A stretch of DNA of 64,000 bases from Quercus robur (taxonomy: Eukaryota; Streptophyta; Magnoliopsida; Fagales; Fagaceae). The notes under the pieces are model-generated. The model searched no databases. It saw only the letters and a program-made list of their open reading frames with translations, and was not told the origin of the DNA. Each line of letters begins with the position of its first letter. The first letter of the stretch is position 1. The stretch covers positions 26,623,957 through 26,687,956 of the forward strand of contig NC_065538.1 in NCBI RefSeq assembly GCF_932294415.1, read 5' to 3'. The position numbers and the translations under genes are program-made. Of the stretch, positions 45,476 through 57,355 are shown one piece after another.

Positions 45476-45895
45476 TTGCAAAATCCTACAAAGCCCAAAT
45501 GCTAATTTGGCACTATTTTCACAAAGCCCAAATGCTAATTTGGCTCATATTTTACAAAACCCAAATTCTAATTTAGCAACTATCTAATTTGGCAACTATC
45601 TCTAAAAGTCCAAATAATAATTTGGCACTATTTTTACAAAGCGCAAATATTAATTTGGCAACTATCTCTAAAAGCCCAAATAATAATTTGGCACTATTTT
45701 ATAAAGCCCAAATAATAATTTAGCAACTATTCCTACAAAAGCCCAAATATATTTTGGCAACTATTTTACAAAGACCAAAGCAATATTTTGGCAAAAACAA
45801 TTACTTTATGCTCAAAGCCCAAATGCTATTTTAGCACTACTTTACAAAGCTTAAATGCTATTTTGGCATATACTTACAAAGCTCAAATACTATTT
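45476..45895 (+). repeat. Minisatellite B, 33-40 bp unit, about 11 copies
   Basis: The unit is ACAAAGCCCAAATGCTAATT plus TGGCACTATTTT; CCAAAT-GCTA-ATTTGG is self-complementary. Variants change the loop (AATA, TCTA, TATA) and some arm bases. It continues directly from minisatellite A with the same AAAGCCC lead-in. Confidence 0.85.
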
Positions 45896-47649
45896 TTTTT
45901 TACACTTGTTTTACATATATAAATCCCTCACTCATGGGAAATATAATTACTCATCCTTTAAAAAAATACTTCTCTTACAAGATTTATGAAAGCCCATATA
46001 TATCACCCATGACAAAACTATTCATTTTATAGGAATAACTAAACCCAAAGAAGCTTAACTACAAAGCCCAACTGGGCTAGCCCAGCTCACACACAAATTC
46101 CAGTAGCTGAAGCTCACATGAGGTGACCAAACAAATCTCAGCACAACTAAACAGCTGAAGTCCATTCCCATTAAGTCCCAACTTATCCAATCAGATCAGA
46201 AGAGGACACATGTCCATCAGGGGTTAAACCCTTTCTTCACAAGCTGAAATCTCATCATTTCTCAAGTGACATAAAGATGTAAGTGATGTGACAGAAAGTT
46301 GGGAAGTTTCAACCAGCTGTCACTTCTTTTTTCTCCACCCATTCAGTCAAGAACCAAGAGTAGCCATGACCAGGCCATTAAAGCTCCTGAAACAACTTGA
46401 AATCAATTCACTTTCATACTAAAAACGTGTATTCTCTGGTTCATGGAACAAGCACATGAATCCCAAATAGGGAAACTTAGGAAAATGTGATTTGGAGGGC
46501 ACCAAGGGGATCTCAGCAGAGTTCCCAACAAGGGCTCCAAGGTTGACACCTAGCTTAGGGTGATCCAATCTGCCCTAGGGAGCTCTGATTCTAGTTATAG
46601 CATAACCAAGATCATTAGCTTAAAGCATGCTCTAATCCCATCAGCCAAGGCCAATCAGCATTCAATGCTAAGTCAGAATCCCAGTTGTTATTACCCAAAA
46701 CAACAAGAACCTTTTAAAAGTTGAGCTTACCACTATTAACTAAAATCCCAGGAATGATTCTCTAAGGATTTTTTGAGGATTGGGAAAGATTTAGCAGAGA
46801 TTATTTACTAATTACTCCCTAAAACCCAAATATAAAACCCAAATATAAATGAAACTCTCCATTAATGCTTCACTAACACACTAAGGACACCAAGATACAC
46901 TAAGACATACACCAGAAAAGATTTTTCCCTAAACTTCTCTGTTTAAACCTTCTCTAAGCTCTGAAAAAAGCATTGAGTTCTTAGTTTCAAGCCTAGAAAC
47001 TAAGTCCCCAACTCCTAGCTCAAAGACACTTCTCATAACTCTACTTATAAATACTTATCTACCCCCAATAGAAAGCTCCAGTAGCCTTACTATACTCTCC
47101 CTCTCATTACTCATACTACTCACAAATAACTCTCTCTACTCATTACTCACTATATATTCACGAGAATGTCTTGGCACCATAATGATCTTGCTGTGCTAGT
47201 TGGGATCTCTCTCTCTCCCTTCATCTCACACTAAGTTTTCCTCATTATTTGTCATAATGGAATCTATGATATTTACTTATTCATTTACTATTAATGGTTA
47301 TGATGTAACTGTTACTATAGAATTTTCCCTTATATTGTTGTATTAGAAGACTCCTCTCCAGAGCTAACAGATGATGAGTCTGAAAGTGTAGATATTTTCC
47401 TTAATCTATAAAGTAGCTAACAGCTAGAGATTTATCATGTTTTATCTCACTTTACTACTAGACTATTTTCTGCAGAAACACCTTATCACTAGGTCATTTT
47501 CTACAGAAACATTTTACTGCTGGGTTATTTCTTACAACATACTTTTTAACCGTGCTGACGTGTTTGCTGTAGGGATTGTTTATGGGCTACTCTTATCAAT
47601 CCCAAGCAAGCCCATTGTCAAGTTTTGGTTTAGACCCCTCAACCCAACA

Positions 47650-48144
47650 TAAATCTCATTTGTCGAAAATGAAACTTTTTCGCCCTCGACAAATCAAAAG
47701 TGATTTTATTTTCATTTTGCACTTTTTTTTTTTTTATTAACTCAATCTCTCCAAAAAAAAAAATTATTTCTAATTTTCAGCAGTTTAGAGATCAAGAAAA
47801 ATAGCATATACTAAAAATGTACAGAACTTAAAAATTAATAATCAATTTTTAGATCAAGTTGAGTATTCAATTTAGCTAAGTGTATGCGTGTTATGTGTGA
47901 AAACAGTCAGTGAGCAATTGTTAAAAAAAACTGTGAGAGGCATGACTAGGAAAAATACAATATAAGGAGAGAGGTGAGAAAGAACTAATGTGGCCAACTT
48001 CTTACTGGTTTTCATCCTCTTATTGGTTTTCATCTAGGCTCACTATTAATATCATTTCTCCTTTTGCCAATAATTACTTACCACATCAGCAATTTGTAAA
48101 ATAATTTATATCTCTAGCATTATTCTTTCCTATTTTATTCACTT
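47650..48144. other. Non-coding spacer
   Basis: Nothing identifiable seen. Confidence 0.4.
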
Positions 48145-49086
48145 GAATTTTATAAGAGCAATTGATTGTCAGGCTCATAAACAATTAATTTATTGTTTTC
48201 AGTTTTTCCTATTTGATCATGGTTATTATAGCTCTTTTTTTTTTTTCTCACTACAATTGTACTATAGAACCAACCGGTTGCCATACAAGAAGTTTATTGG
48301 CATACATTAGTAGTTGTTGTTGTTGTTGTTTTTTTTTTTTTTTTTAAGAAACCTCCATGAATACACAAATTGGTAGGTTAATGGTGAACATTTAAGGGTT
48401 AGTTTTTTATGTACATTTATTATTGAAACATGGCAAATATATTAAATACATTGACACATATCAAATGTGTTATGTGATAGACAAATTGCTACTTGTCATG
48501 TGGCACTATTTGTGCACATCATTCTAAATAGATAGAAGATTGCATCACTTGTCATCATTGTGTGCATTTATCAGTTATGAGATCTAGCTTTTATATATAT
48601 AATTACTTGTTATTCCCAAATAAAATGAATAAGACCCATTTAAGCTGTATTTATTCTTTCTAAAAAAAGGTTTTATTTATTTCCTTTTTTGTTCTCTTGA
48701 ATTTTATAAGAGCAATTAATTGTCAGGCTCATAAACAATTACTTTATTGTTTTCTGGTTTTTCCTATTTGATCATGGTAATTATAGCTCCCGTTTTTTTC
48801 CACTACAATTGTACTATAGATTCATAGAGCTAACCGGTTGTCATACAAGACGTTTATTGGCATACATTAGGGTTTTTTTTTTTTTTAGAAACCTCCATGA
48901 ATGAACAAATTGGTAGGTTAATGGGGAACATTTAAGGGTGAGTTTTTTATGTCCATTTATTATTGAAACATGGCAAATATATTAAATACATTGACACATG
49001 TCAAATATGTTATGTGATGGACAAATTGGTACTTGCCATGTGATACTATTTGTGCACATCATTCTAAATACATAGAAGATTGCAAC
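48145..49086. repeat. Direct duplication, about 400-bp units, 554-bp period
   Basis: GAATTTTATAAGAGCAATT opens both copies (48145-48545 and 48699-49086). Shared phrases are TGTCAGGCTCATAAACAATT, AACCGGTTG, ATACAAGA(A/C)GTTTATTGG, GAAACCTCCATGAAT and CATCATTCTAAATA. They differ mainly by indels in T-runs. The second copy ends at the broken gene copy at 49.1 kb. Confidence 0.9.
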
Positions 49087-49255
49087 TTTTATAAATTGAA
49101 CCGGCACTAAATATTCCTCCTCTTCCTCTACACCCAGTTCCAGATTTAGAACCATGTTCTCCTCAACCAACTCATAAGTCATAACCAAGAACCAGTCTTC
49201 TTCCACAATCACACTAATTCAGACTAGAAGCACAAACTAATTCAGACTGAAGCTC
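49087..49255 (-). pseudogene. Second broken 5' copy of the EAR-Agenet gene
   Basis: On the minus strand: leader CTGAATTAGTGTGATTGTGG, then MTYELVEENMVLNLELGVEE and EEEYLVP, matching the first about 28 residues of the gene at 49614-50471. Homology stops at LVPVQFIK. The LNLEL EAR-like motif is retained. Confidence 0.75.
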
Positions 49256-49613
49256 CATTCCATATATGTATAATCATTGAATTGAACCAGGAAAGTAAAA
49301 AATAAAAATGGCCTCAAACAAGTTAGTAGTGGACATGGACAGAACAAAAAATAAAATGAGAGGTAAAGATCCTCCTTGGATTTAAAAAATGAAGATAGCA
49401 TTACCATTAATTGATAAAGAAACAAGGCACAATCTTCTATTCCATGTTCTTGAAAAAAGACCCCCCACCCCCCCCCCCCCCCCCCCAAAAAAAAAAAAAA
49501 ATAGAAAAGAAAAGAAAAATACTACTACTGTGCAAAATTGACTAACAACTAATAGGAATATGCCGTGTTAACATGGGAAGATCTAACTTGAGTTGTTCAG
49601 ATCCCTTAAATCC
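49256..49613. other. Spacer with poly-C/poly-A run
   Basis: Includes a C-rich run (49462-49486) followed by poly-A (49487-49501). The downstream (3') flank of the gene on the minus strand lies here. Confidence 0.5.
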
Positions 49614-50471
49614 TCACCAGCAAGAAGATTCGGCATCACTAAAATAATAATCACTGTCACGATCAATGTCTTTGACACAGCCACAGGTTGAAACATTTTG
49701 GGTAGAAGTTGAACAGCTAGCAACAGAAGAAGATGCACACCCAGAGGAATAAGACTCATCAGGTATGTACTTGTCATCCATCACTGGTTGTGATGGTAAA
49801 TTGTGATCGCTACTGCCATGAATATGAGACCCAGAAAATAAATTGCATTCACAGCGAGAAGGCGTATACTTCTCAATCTCATTATCCCATAGCCATGTTC
49901 TCCTTGAGCGCGGTAATGATAATATATACACCAGCAGCCTTCTTCTTCTTTCCTCTTCTTCCACCGCCGCCTCCTCCTCCTCCTCCTCCTCCTTCCGGGG
50001 TTTTTTGAGCGGAGAACAATGTGTATGAGATGGTAACTTTGATCTCTTTGCCCCCCTTCTTCTTTTTCCAGCATAAACTATGTAACTCCCACAATTCTCC
50101 TCTTGGCATTGGTAGCCATCCTCCTCTTCTTCGTCCTCATCCTCATCAACGTAATCAGACTTTTCACAAACACATAGCAAGCATGTCAGCCACTCACGGA
50201 CCACCTTTCTCCTGCACATCCTGATAAGAAATTTATTGATTTGCACGTCCTTCACTGCAGAAAAGCCCCCAAACTCGTCCCCAAGTAGCCGAACCAAGAA
50301 GCAATCGTCGTCCTCGTTTTTGGGTGTTGCAATGATGATTGCTGATTTCCAAGAAAAACCGTACAACACCTCAACAATAGAACCGGGCACCAAATGTTCC
50401 TCCTCTTCCTCCACACCCACACCCAGATCCAGATTTAGATCCATGTCCTCCTTAACCATCTCAATGCTCAT
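49614..50471 (-). CDS. Acidic protein with EAR-like motif and probable Agenet/Tudor-like domain, 285 aa
   Basis: A single-exon gene starting at the ATG 50471 (MSIEMVKEDMDLNLDLGVGV). Residues 13-17 form LNLDL, an LxLxL/EAR-type repression motif. Residues about 28-92 (GSIVEVLYGFSWKSAII, then CFLVRLLGDEFGGF and QINKFLIRM) resemble plant Agenet/Tudor-like modules, which bind histone tails or DNA. This call rests on motif spacing only. Then come an acidic D/E run (108-118), basic nuclear-signal-like stretches (KRRRGAKRSK 136-145, KKPRK 156-160), a Glu-then-Arg repeat (161-178) and a Ser/Cys-rich tail ending ESSCW. A nuclear corepressor-like role is an inference. The + strand here is C/T-rich, which creates several false frames. 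Two copies of its 5' end at 43.4 and 49.1 kb keep the EAR motif, suggesting a small tandem family. Expression is unproven. Confidence 0.65.
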   Translation of the reverse strand: MSIEMVKEDMDLNLDLGVGVEEEEEHLVPGSIVEVLYGFSWKSAIIIATPKNEDDDCFLVRLLGDEFGGFSAVKDVQINKFLIRMCRRKVVREWLTCLLCVCEKSDYVDEDEDEEEEDGYQCQEENCGSYIVYAGKRRRGAKRSKLPSHTHCSPLKKPRKEEEEEEEAAVEEEERRRRLLVYILSLPRSRRTWLWDNEIEKYTPSRCECNLFSGSHIHGSSDHNLPSQPVMDDKYIPDESYSSGCASSSVASCSTSTQNVSTCGCVKDIDRDSDYYFSDAESSCW

Positions 50472-50562
50472 AACCAAGAACCAGTTTTTTTTCTACAATT
50501 ACACTAATTCAGACCAGAAGCACAAACAAATTTAAGTCGGCTAAATCTACAACCTTTGTACC

Positions 50563-50576
50563 ATATATATATAAAA
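50563..50576 (-). promoter_or_regulatory. TATA-like box of the EAR-Agenet gene
   Basis: TTTTATATATATAT on the minus strand, about 95 bp before the ATG. The leader between box and ATG is conserved in both broken copies (AATTAGTGTAATTGT), as expected for a once-used transcription unit. Confidence 0.45.
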
Positions 50577-50721
50577 TGTTTCCCAACTTGCCGAATCTGT
50601 TTAGGATTGATTGGCAAAAAAATAGTTTCCCAAATCTGTTAATTAGGATTAGCACCGCCGTTTTGAATTTTTGAACCAACGGCTAGTTTCTTTTGATACC
50701 GTGTTTATAATATATATATAT

Positions 50722-50776
50722 CCTACGCCAGGGGTCGAACCCAGGAATTCCACGCGTTGCACTAAGCTTACCCATC
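50722..50776 (-). other. tRNA-like/B-box-containing fragment
   Basis: On the minus strand TGGGTTCGACCCCTGGCGTA contains a B-box (GGTTCGACCCC) and a T-arm-like stem, preceded by GGGTAAGCTTAGTGCAACGC, a weak A-box. No full cloverleaf can be folded by eye. It may be a decayed tRNA or a SINE head. Confidence 0.35.
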
Positions 50777-50817
50777 CTCATTCCTCACTCACTAAACTCT
50801 AATAAGGAACGTAGGCG

Positions 50818-50822
50818 GCGGG

Positions 50823-50865
<43 letters not shown>

Positions 50866-50890
50866 GCGTGTTCGATCCACGCTCACCGCA
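50818..50890 (+). tRNA. tRNA-Phe (GAA)
   Basis: A 73-nt cloverleaf starting GCGGGGATAGCTCAGTTGGG, with A-box TAGCTCAGTTGG, anticodon loop CTGAAGA (GAA), B-box GTTCGATCC and discriminator A after ...CTCACCGC. No intron and no encoded CCA, as usual for plant nuclear tRNA genes. The acceptor stem has the G-A mismatch (5-68) found in plant tRNA-Phe. A T-run immediately after is the RNA polymerase III stop. Confidence 0.97.
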
Positions 50891-50904
50891 TTTTTCTTTT
50901 TTCA
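50891..50904 (+). terminator. RNA polymerase III terminator of tRNA-Phe
   Basis: TTTTTCTTTTTTC begins directly after the tRNA 3' end. Confidence 0.85.
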
Positions 50905-51278
50905 TAAAAAAAAAAAGAACTCTAATAAGGAAACCCCCAATATTTTTTGATCTAATGAAACCCCAATATTTTTTGATCTAATTTATAAGTATTTTTATAA
51001 TATATATATAAAAAAAAAAAAAAAGATATGCGTATTATGTTAGGAAAATAAGATGGCACACTTAACTTAAAATCAACTCTTTCTTCCTATCTTATAAAAA
51101 AAAAAAAAAACTTTCTTAATATAAAAAAAAAAAAAAAAAGGCTTTCTCAAAAAAAAAAAAAAAAAAAAACTCTTAATAAAAAACTACTATCAAAAAAAAA
51201 AAAAAAAAAGGCTTTCTCAAAAAAAAAAAAAAAATCTTAATAAAAAACTTAAAATCAGCTTTCATATCATTTGCTGAT

Positions 51279-51337
<59 letters not shown>

Positions 51338-51375
51338 TGTTAGAAAAGGTTAGAAATATATATATTATTAATAGC

Positions 51376-51412
<37 letters not shown>

Positions 51413-53085
51413 TAGAAATATATATTATTAATAGCACATTAGAAAGTATGGCCTGTATAAAACTAACAGCCAAATCTTCCAACCAAATACAAGCATCAGA
51501 AATACAAAGTACAAACCACATGCTTTAGCCAACAATACAGCAACATACAACTCGGCTGCAAGAGAATTCAAATCCCAATGGATTAGAATACAAGAAATTA
51601 TAATTAATAGCATATTCATTGTGGATTTATGTATTTCTCATGACTGAATGTGAAATTTCAAAATTATAATTTATTTTCACTAATTTATGTAATATACTTG
51701 AAGGATTAATGGTACTTAAAAAAAAAATTAAAAGCTTGTAACTATTATTCAGATGAAAATAAAGTCACTACATCATGAGCAAGAGCATGCTCTAAGAAAC
51801 ATGGATTTTTCTCTATTTAAGTTATAAAATCTAAAAGGCCATATGCATGTTTAGCTAATAATAAGTGTGCAATCTTGTTCCCTTGCCTTCCTACATGTGA
51901 AAATTTAACTTTGCGAAAATGGTGGAGTAGATGTACACGTGTCCCTTCCTTCACAAATAATGCTAGAGAAACAAATTATTTTACAAAAATTTTTACAAAC
52001 TGCTGATGTAGTGAGTGATTATTGGTAAATGAAAAAAATGATATTAATAGTGGGCCTAGATGAAAACCAATAAAAGTTTGGTCATATCAGTAGTTTGTAA
52101 AAATATTGTAAAATAATTTGTGACCGTAACATTACTCTTCTTTCACAGTAGCCACAAAGGTTGTGGAGTGGTGGATTAATAGTACTTTTAATTTTCATTT
52201 CTCATGCCTTATAATTTTCTATTATTCTTATGTAAGTTGTGAAAATATGGATAAATATTTTTTACAAAAATAAATAAATAAAGACTACTCATTCTTACAA
52301 ATTTGTTCTATTAATTTATATTTTAGTTAATTATTAAATTAATTATAGTATTGTTACTGTCCAACGTTTGGTTGAATCCTACTCCAACCTTAAGAACTTA
52401 GGGCCTGTTTGGTAAGAAAATTTAAATATAATTTCTTGTTTTAAAAGCTATAAAATGGTAGGTCCCACACTTGAATATATTATTTGGCTAATATTCTCTA
52501 AATACATTTTTCATAAAATTGTACCCTATTTTCTTTATTCAAAACAGGATTTTGAAAATGACAGAGATGATGTTTTCAAGATATATAAAAAAATTTTAAT
52601 GGTATAATTGTAAATAAATTGAAAACATTGGACCCCACAGATTTGTCCAAACCCTTCTATCTCTTAAATTAAGGAGCTTATCTTTATCACACCAAAAAAA
52701 AAAAAAAAAAAAATCATACTTCAAATTTGAATCTTATTATTATTAAAAGTAAATAAATAAATAAATACATTAGCTCTATTCTCTTATCATCATCCCAAAA
52801 AACAGTAATCTATAGGTTCAACATGTTCTTTTTTATTAAAAAAATTCTCAAAAATAGAAATGGTCTCCCAAACATCATTTTTCTGTTTTTAGTATTTTAA
52901 AAATTGTTCTTAAAAGTGAGAGCCAAACATGTATAATGTAAAAATTATTTTCTGAAAAATAGTCTCAATTTTAATTTTTTTTAAAATTTTTTGAACCAAA
53001 TTTTTTGTTGTGATAGTCAATTGAAGAAAATCAAAACATTTACAAACTAAATACATAGTGTAAGGTTGAATTTAATCAACCATCT
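50905..53085. other. Non-coding region rich in poly-A runs
   Basis: No gene. Poly-A tracts recur near 51005, 51098, 51123, 51150, 51195, 51225 and 51283-51333, with a short repeated phrase GGCTTTCTCAAAAAAA / CTTAATAAAAAAC between them. (AT)n lies at 51380-51408. At 52394-52935 a segment starting GGGCCTGTTTGGTAAG and ending GAGCCAAACATGTA may be another Tourist-like MITE. Confidence 0.5.
52394..52935. mobile_element. Possible Tourist-like MITE
   Basis: The left end TTAGGGCCTGTTTGGTAAG and the right end GAGCCAAACATGTATAA have the GTTTGG/CCAAAC termini common in Tourist elements. TTA/TAA flanks are compatible but weak. Confidence 0.35.
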
Positions 53086-53773
53086 TGTTGGCTTTATTCT
53101 ATACCAAATTTGCTTGTAATTTAGTAATTAGTAACCCTGTGTTTAGGTGGGAATCATGTAAGGGTAGTGTGTAAGAGAGTGTGAAGAAATGCTCAAGACT
53201 ATGCAGTGAAGCAGGGACTCGCGGTTGGATCTCGCGGGTGACTCATGGCTTGCAAGCCGCTAGAAGATGCACACGAGTGAAGCATGAAGAGAAGCTGAAT
53301 TGTCATGCCAACTGTAGCACTACAGGACAAAAAATCCAGACTGACCATTTAGTTAGCTCGCGACTCAGTCAAATCACGAGGCCAAGTCACCAGTTCACTT
53401 TGTTATGGAAAAACTAACTTATCGCATTCCTTTCTCACCTCAGTATAAATACCCCTTATACCCATGAAATATTGAGAGCTTCCAGAGAGAATTTTGAGAG
53501 TGAAACCCTAGAGAAAAACAAGATTGACTCATTCACAATTTTTACATAGTGACTCTTCAAATTCCTCAACTCTTACCCTCTCCATTATTACATCCTTGAG
53601 AGGTACATTAGCCAAAATCTTTTCTCACCATACCTATATCTGTGAGAAGGCTATTTGGTGCTTGGGAAGCAATTAAGAAGGGACAAATTGATATTGGTTG
53701 ATGCTATGGGTTATAGCGGAATCCGGTAAGTTAAAGAAGACAAAGATTCGACGTAACCTCATTGGAACAAGAA

Positions 53774-53781
53774 GCTTGGAG
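53774..53781. repeat. 8-bp target duplication, hAT MITE B, left
   Basis: GCTTGGAG, repeated exactly at 54365-54372. Confidence 0.9.
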
Positions 53782-54162
53782 CAAAGTTTTCAGACCCAGA
53801 CCGTTCATTGAACTGTAAAAGGGAGAGGTTCAAGGTTTTTGAGGTCAAACTAAGGTCAAACCGTGATGACGTCATAATTAATTTAACAATTAATTAAAGC
53901 CTAAATATAGATATTAAATTTATAAAACTAACAAAATTGACAATATATCTATATATGTGAGGGAAATTTAATGATTTTTAAGCATATATTTAATAATTAA
54001 ATAAGAAAGTTAATAAAATAAAATAATAACCATGAAAATATTAAAATTTATGATTAATTTTTGAAGTAAAGTTGAATATCTTTGAAGAATTTTAATTATA
54101 ATTTTTTTTATTCATTGTAAGAGATGGATAATTTAATTAAGTAGAATAAAATTGTGTTAAGT

Positions 54163-54193
<31 letters not shown>

Positions 54194-54364
54194 TAAGGGG
54201 TTGGATCGCACGGTTCTCACTGGTTCGGGAGGTCCAACTCCGGTTTTAGCAGTTTACGGAATTAACAAAAAATCTAATTCTTTATGCTTAAAAAACCGGT
54301 TTTCATCCCGGTTCCCGATTTTCACGGTCCAACCCCTCGGTCCGGTCCAGTTCTGAAAACTATG
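53782..54364. mobile_element. hAT-type MITE, copy B (583 bp)
   Basis: It starts CAAAGTTTTCAGACCCAGAC and ends TTCTGAAAACTATG, whose reverse complement CATAGTTTTCAGAA equals the start of copy A. The whole body is the inverted counterpart of 3705-4292, including the AT-rich core and the AACCGGTTTT-type flank. GCTTGGAG copies flank it exactly. Confidence 0.9.
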
Positions 54365-54372
54365 GCTTGGAG
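54365..54372. repeat. 8-bp target duplication, hAT MITE B, right
   Basis: GCTTGGAG, matching 53774-53781. Confidence 0.9.
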
Positions 54373-54722
54373 GGTTTAGGTACACTGGATAGATTAGACT
54401 TGGAGGGTCTTCTGCTGTTCATGTATCCCATCTTCATTCTTTAGTGGATTATTTACCGCTTGGAAGGCGGCGGAAAAGTTTTATGCCGAGGGCTTCGGTT
54501 TCCTCTTTGATAACACATCGTTGTGTTGTCCTTGTGTTTGCATCTCTCTTCTCTTAATCTTTGCCATTTAATTTCTGCTGTGGATGTGATTTTATTTGGT
54601 TTAGATTGTTTATCAATTCTGTTATAAGTTTATGTTCATTTTCCGCACATATATTGTTTGATATTAAGCTTGAATTGATAATTTGTAAATTGGAGGTCTA
54701 AATGTTCAAGGTGTTTTATACA

Positions 54723-56098
<1,376 letters not shown>

Positions 56099-56723
56099 CT
56101 TGCAGATTATTATAGGGTATAATAATATGAATTAAACTTGAACCTATCCCATATCTTGCAAGTGTTTTCCTAATTTGTTCAATAAATCACTAATATTTTC
56201 ACAACAATTTTACCCATATTTTTATTCAAGTTAGTGAGGGAAATTTGTAATTTATTATTTTATTTTATTTTAAATTTAAGTTTTTTTTTTCTCGAGAATC
56301 TTTTATTTTATTTTTAGAAGAAAGAATCTCTTAAATTTGAAGTTATGACCGTGATTAAAAAGGTTTATTTATTTATTTTATTTAAGGGTTAGGCTTAGGT
56401 GGATTTGGATAGCTATTCCATCTTTTTACTTTTTCTAACTTAATTTTTTATAACAACTTTTTCGACTCTTTTTGTTTTTTATTTTTATTTTTGATAACTT
56501 TTACCTTTTTAACTATTAGATCCAAGTGGCTCTCAAACTCAATCCAGACTCTGAGTGTATTTAGAGTTTGTTTGGAAATAACTTATTTAACTAAAACTAA
56601 AAGTACTGTAGATAATGCTAAAAAGAAGCTGAAATAATATAGTAGAATCTATAAATTATACTAAAAGTATAATGAAACCCATGAATTGTAGCAAAAATAA
56701 GATGAATAATAGCAAAAATAAGT
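56099..56723. other. Non-coding spacer
   Basis: T-rich sequence, nothing identifiable. Confidence 0.4.
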
Positions 56724-56933
56724 TAAGGGTCTGTTTGGATACCGCTTATTACTGAAAACTGAAAACATTATAGTAAAATAATTTTTAAATATATAAATAG
56801 TGCTATAGGACTTAGTTTTAAAGTTGTTTTTACTGGAAAAAAGTATTTATGGGTCCTGTGAACGGTACACAAGACCCATACAAAACACATGGGATGCAAA
56901 CATGGAAAAAAAAACATGTATCCAAACGTGCAC
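56724..56933. mobile_element. Tourist-like MITE, 210 bp, best copy
   Basis: It starts GGGTCTGTTTGGATACCGC and ends GTATCCAAACGTGCAC. TAA at 56721-56723 and 56934-56936 gives the 3-bp duplication of PIF/Harbinger MITEs. It is the least decayed of three copies here. Confidence 0.75.
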
Positions 56934-57239
56934 TAAATAAATAAATAAAATTAGTTTTTTAATCTAGTACCAAGTGCATCCTTATTATGCATTGGACTAT
57001 CTCTATGTGACACATACTGCTTTATCCTTTTTTAAATGGATAAAATATATAAAAAAAAAAACTTAAAAAAAAGAAAAAAAGAAAAAAAAGAAGAAGAAGA
57101 AAACAAAGCCGGGGGCCCAAAAGAACCAAGGTGGAGTAATTTGTTTTGTGGCGAAATCAGTTGTCAACTTGTCATATTATTGGTATTGGGGTTTAAAGTT
57201 TAAACAGCCCGGTGTCCTTCTCTTCACACGTATCACTCT

Positions 57240-57355
57240 GCATTTCAAACAACGCAATTTGGCTTCTGGGTTTCGATAACTTTTGTTAGTTTATACTTTG
57301 AACCCAACCCCATCTCTATATTTTTCCTCTGGTCTCCCAAGTCTCAGAGATTCCA
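57240..57355 (+). promoter_or_regulatory. Presumed 5' leader of the right-hand gene
   Basis: C/T-rich, less AT-rich than its surroundings, ending CAGAGATTCCA before the ATG. A TATA element is not clear. Confidence 0.35.

Larger units (their letters stand above)
44809..47649 (+). mobile_element. Long LTR-like fossil (about 2.8 kb), tentative
   Basis: It begins TGTTGAGGTATAAATTTTCG and ends CCTCAACCCAACA, giving short inverted TGTTGAGG/CCTCAA-type termini. It carries a TATA-like ACTTATAAATACTTATC near 47045 followed by a C/T-rich start region, and a minisatellite in its first third. Very long LTRs with internal minisatellites are known in some Ty3/gypsy families. No matching 5-bp duplication and no partner LTR are seen, so the ends are uncertain. 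Confidence 0.35.
53086..54722 (+). mobile_element. LTR fossil, family 1, copy 2, carrying hAT MITE B
   Basis: It begins TGTTGGCTTTATTCTAT and ends TTTTATACA; without its insertion it is about 1046 bp and aligns with 14599-15598 (reverse strand) through CTTGGAAGGCGGCGG and TTTCCTCTTTGATAACACAT. A TATA box (AGTATAAATACCCC, near 53442-53455) lies in the middle. It appears to be a solo LTR; no target duplication was confirmed. Confidence 0.6.

Noticed and set aside
45158-45895. CRISPR-like array of short repeats
   Set aside because: Repeats are adjacent and degenerate without unique spacers, and the organism is a plant.
49733-50224. Several + and - frames opposite or beside the EAR-Agenet gene
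   Set aside because: Shadows of the single coherent 285-codon frame, made of poly-Pro, poly-Ser or poly-Gly from its Glu/Arg-rich run.
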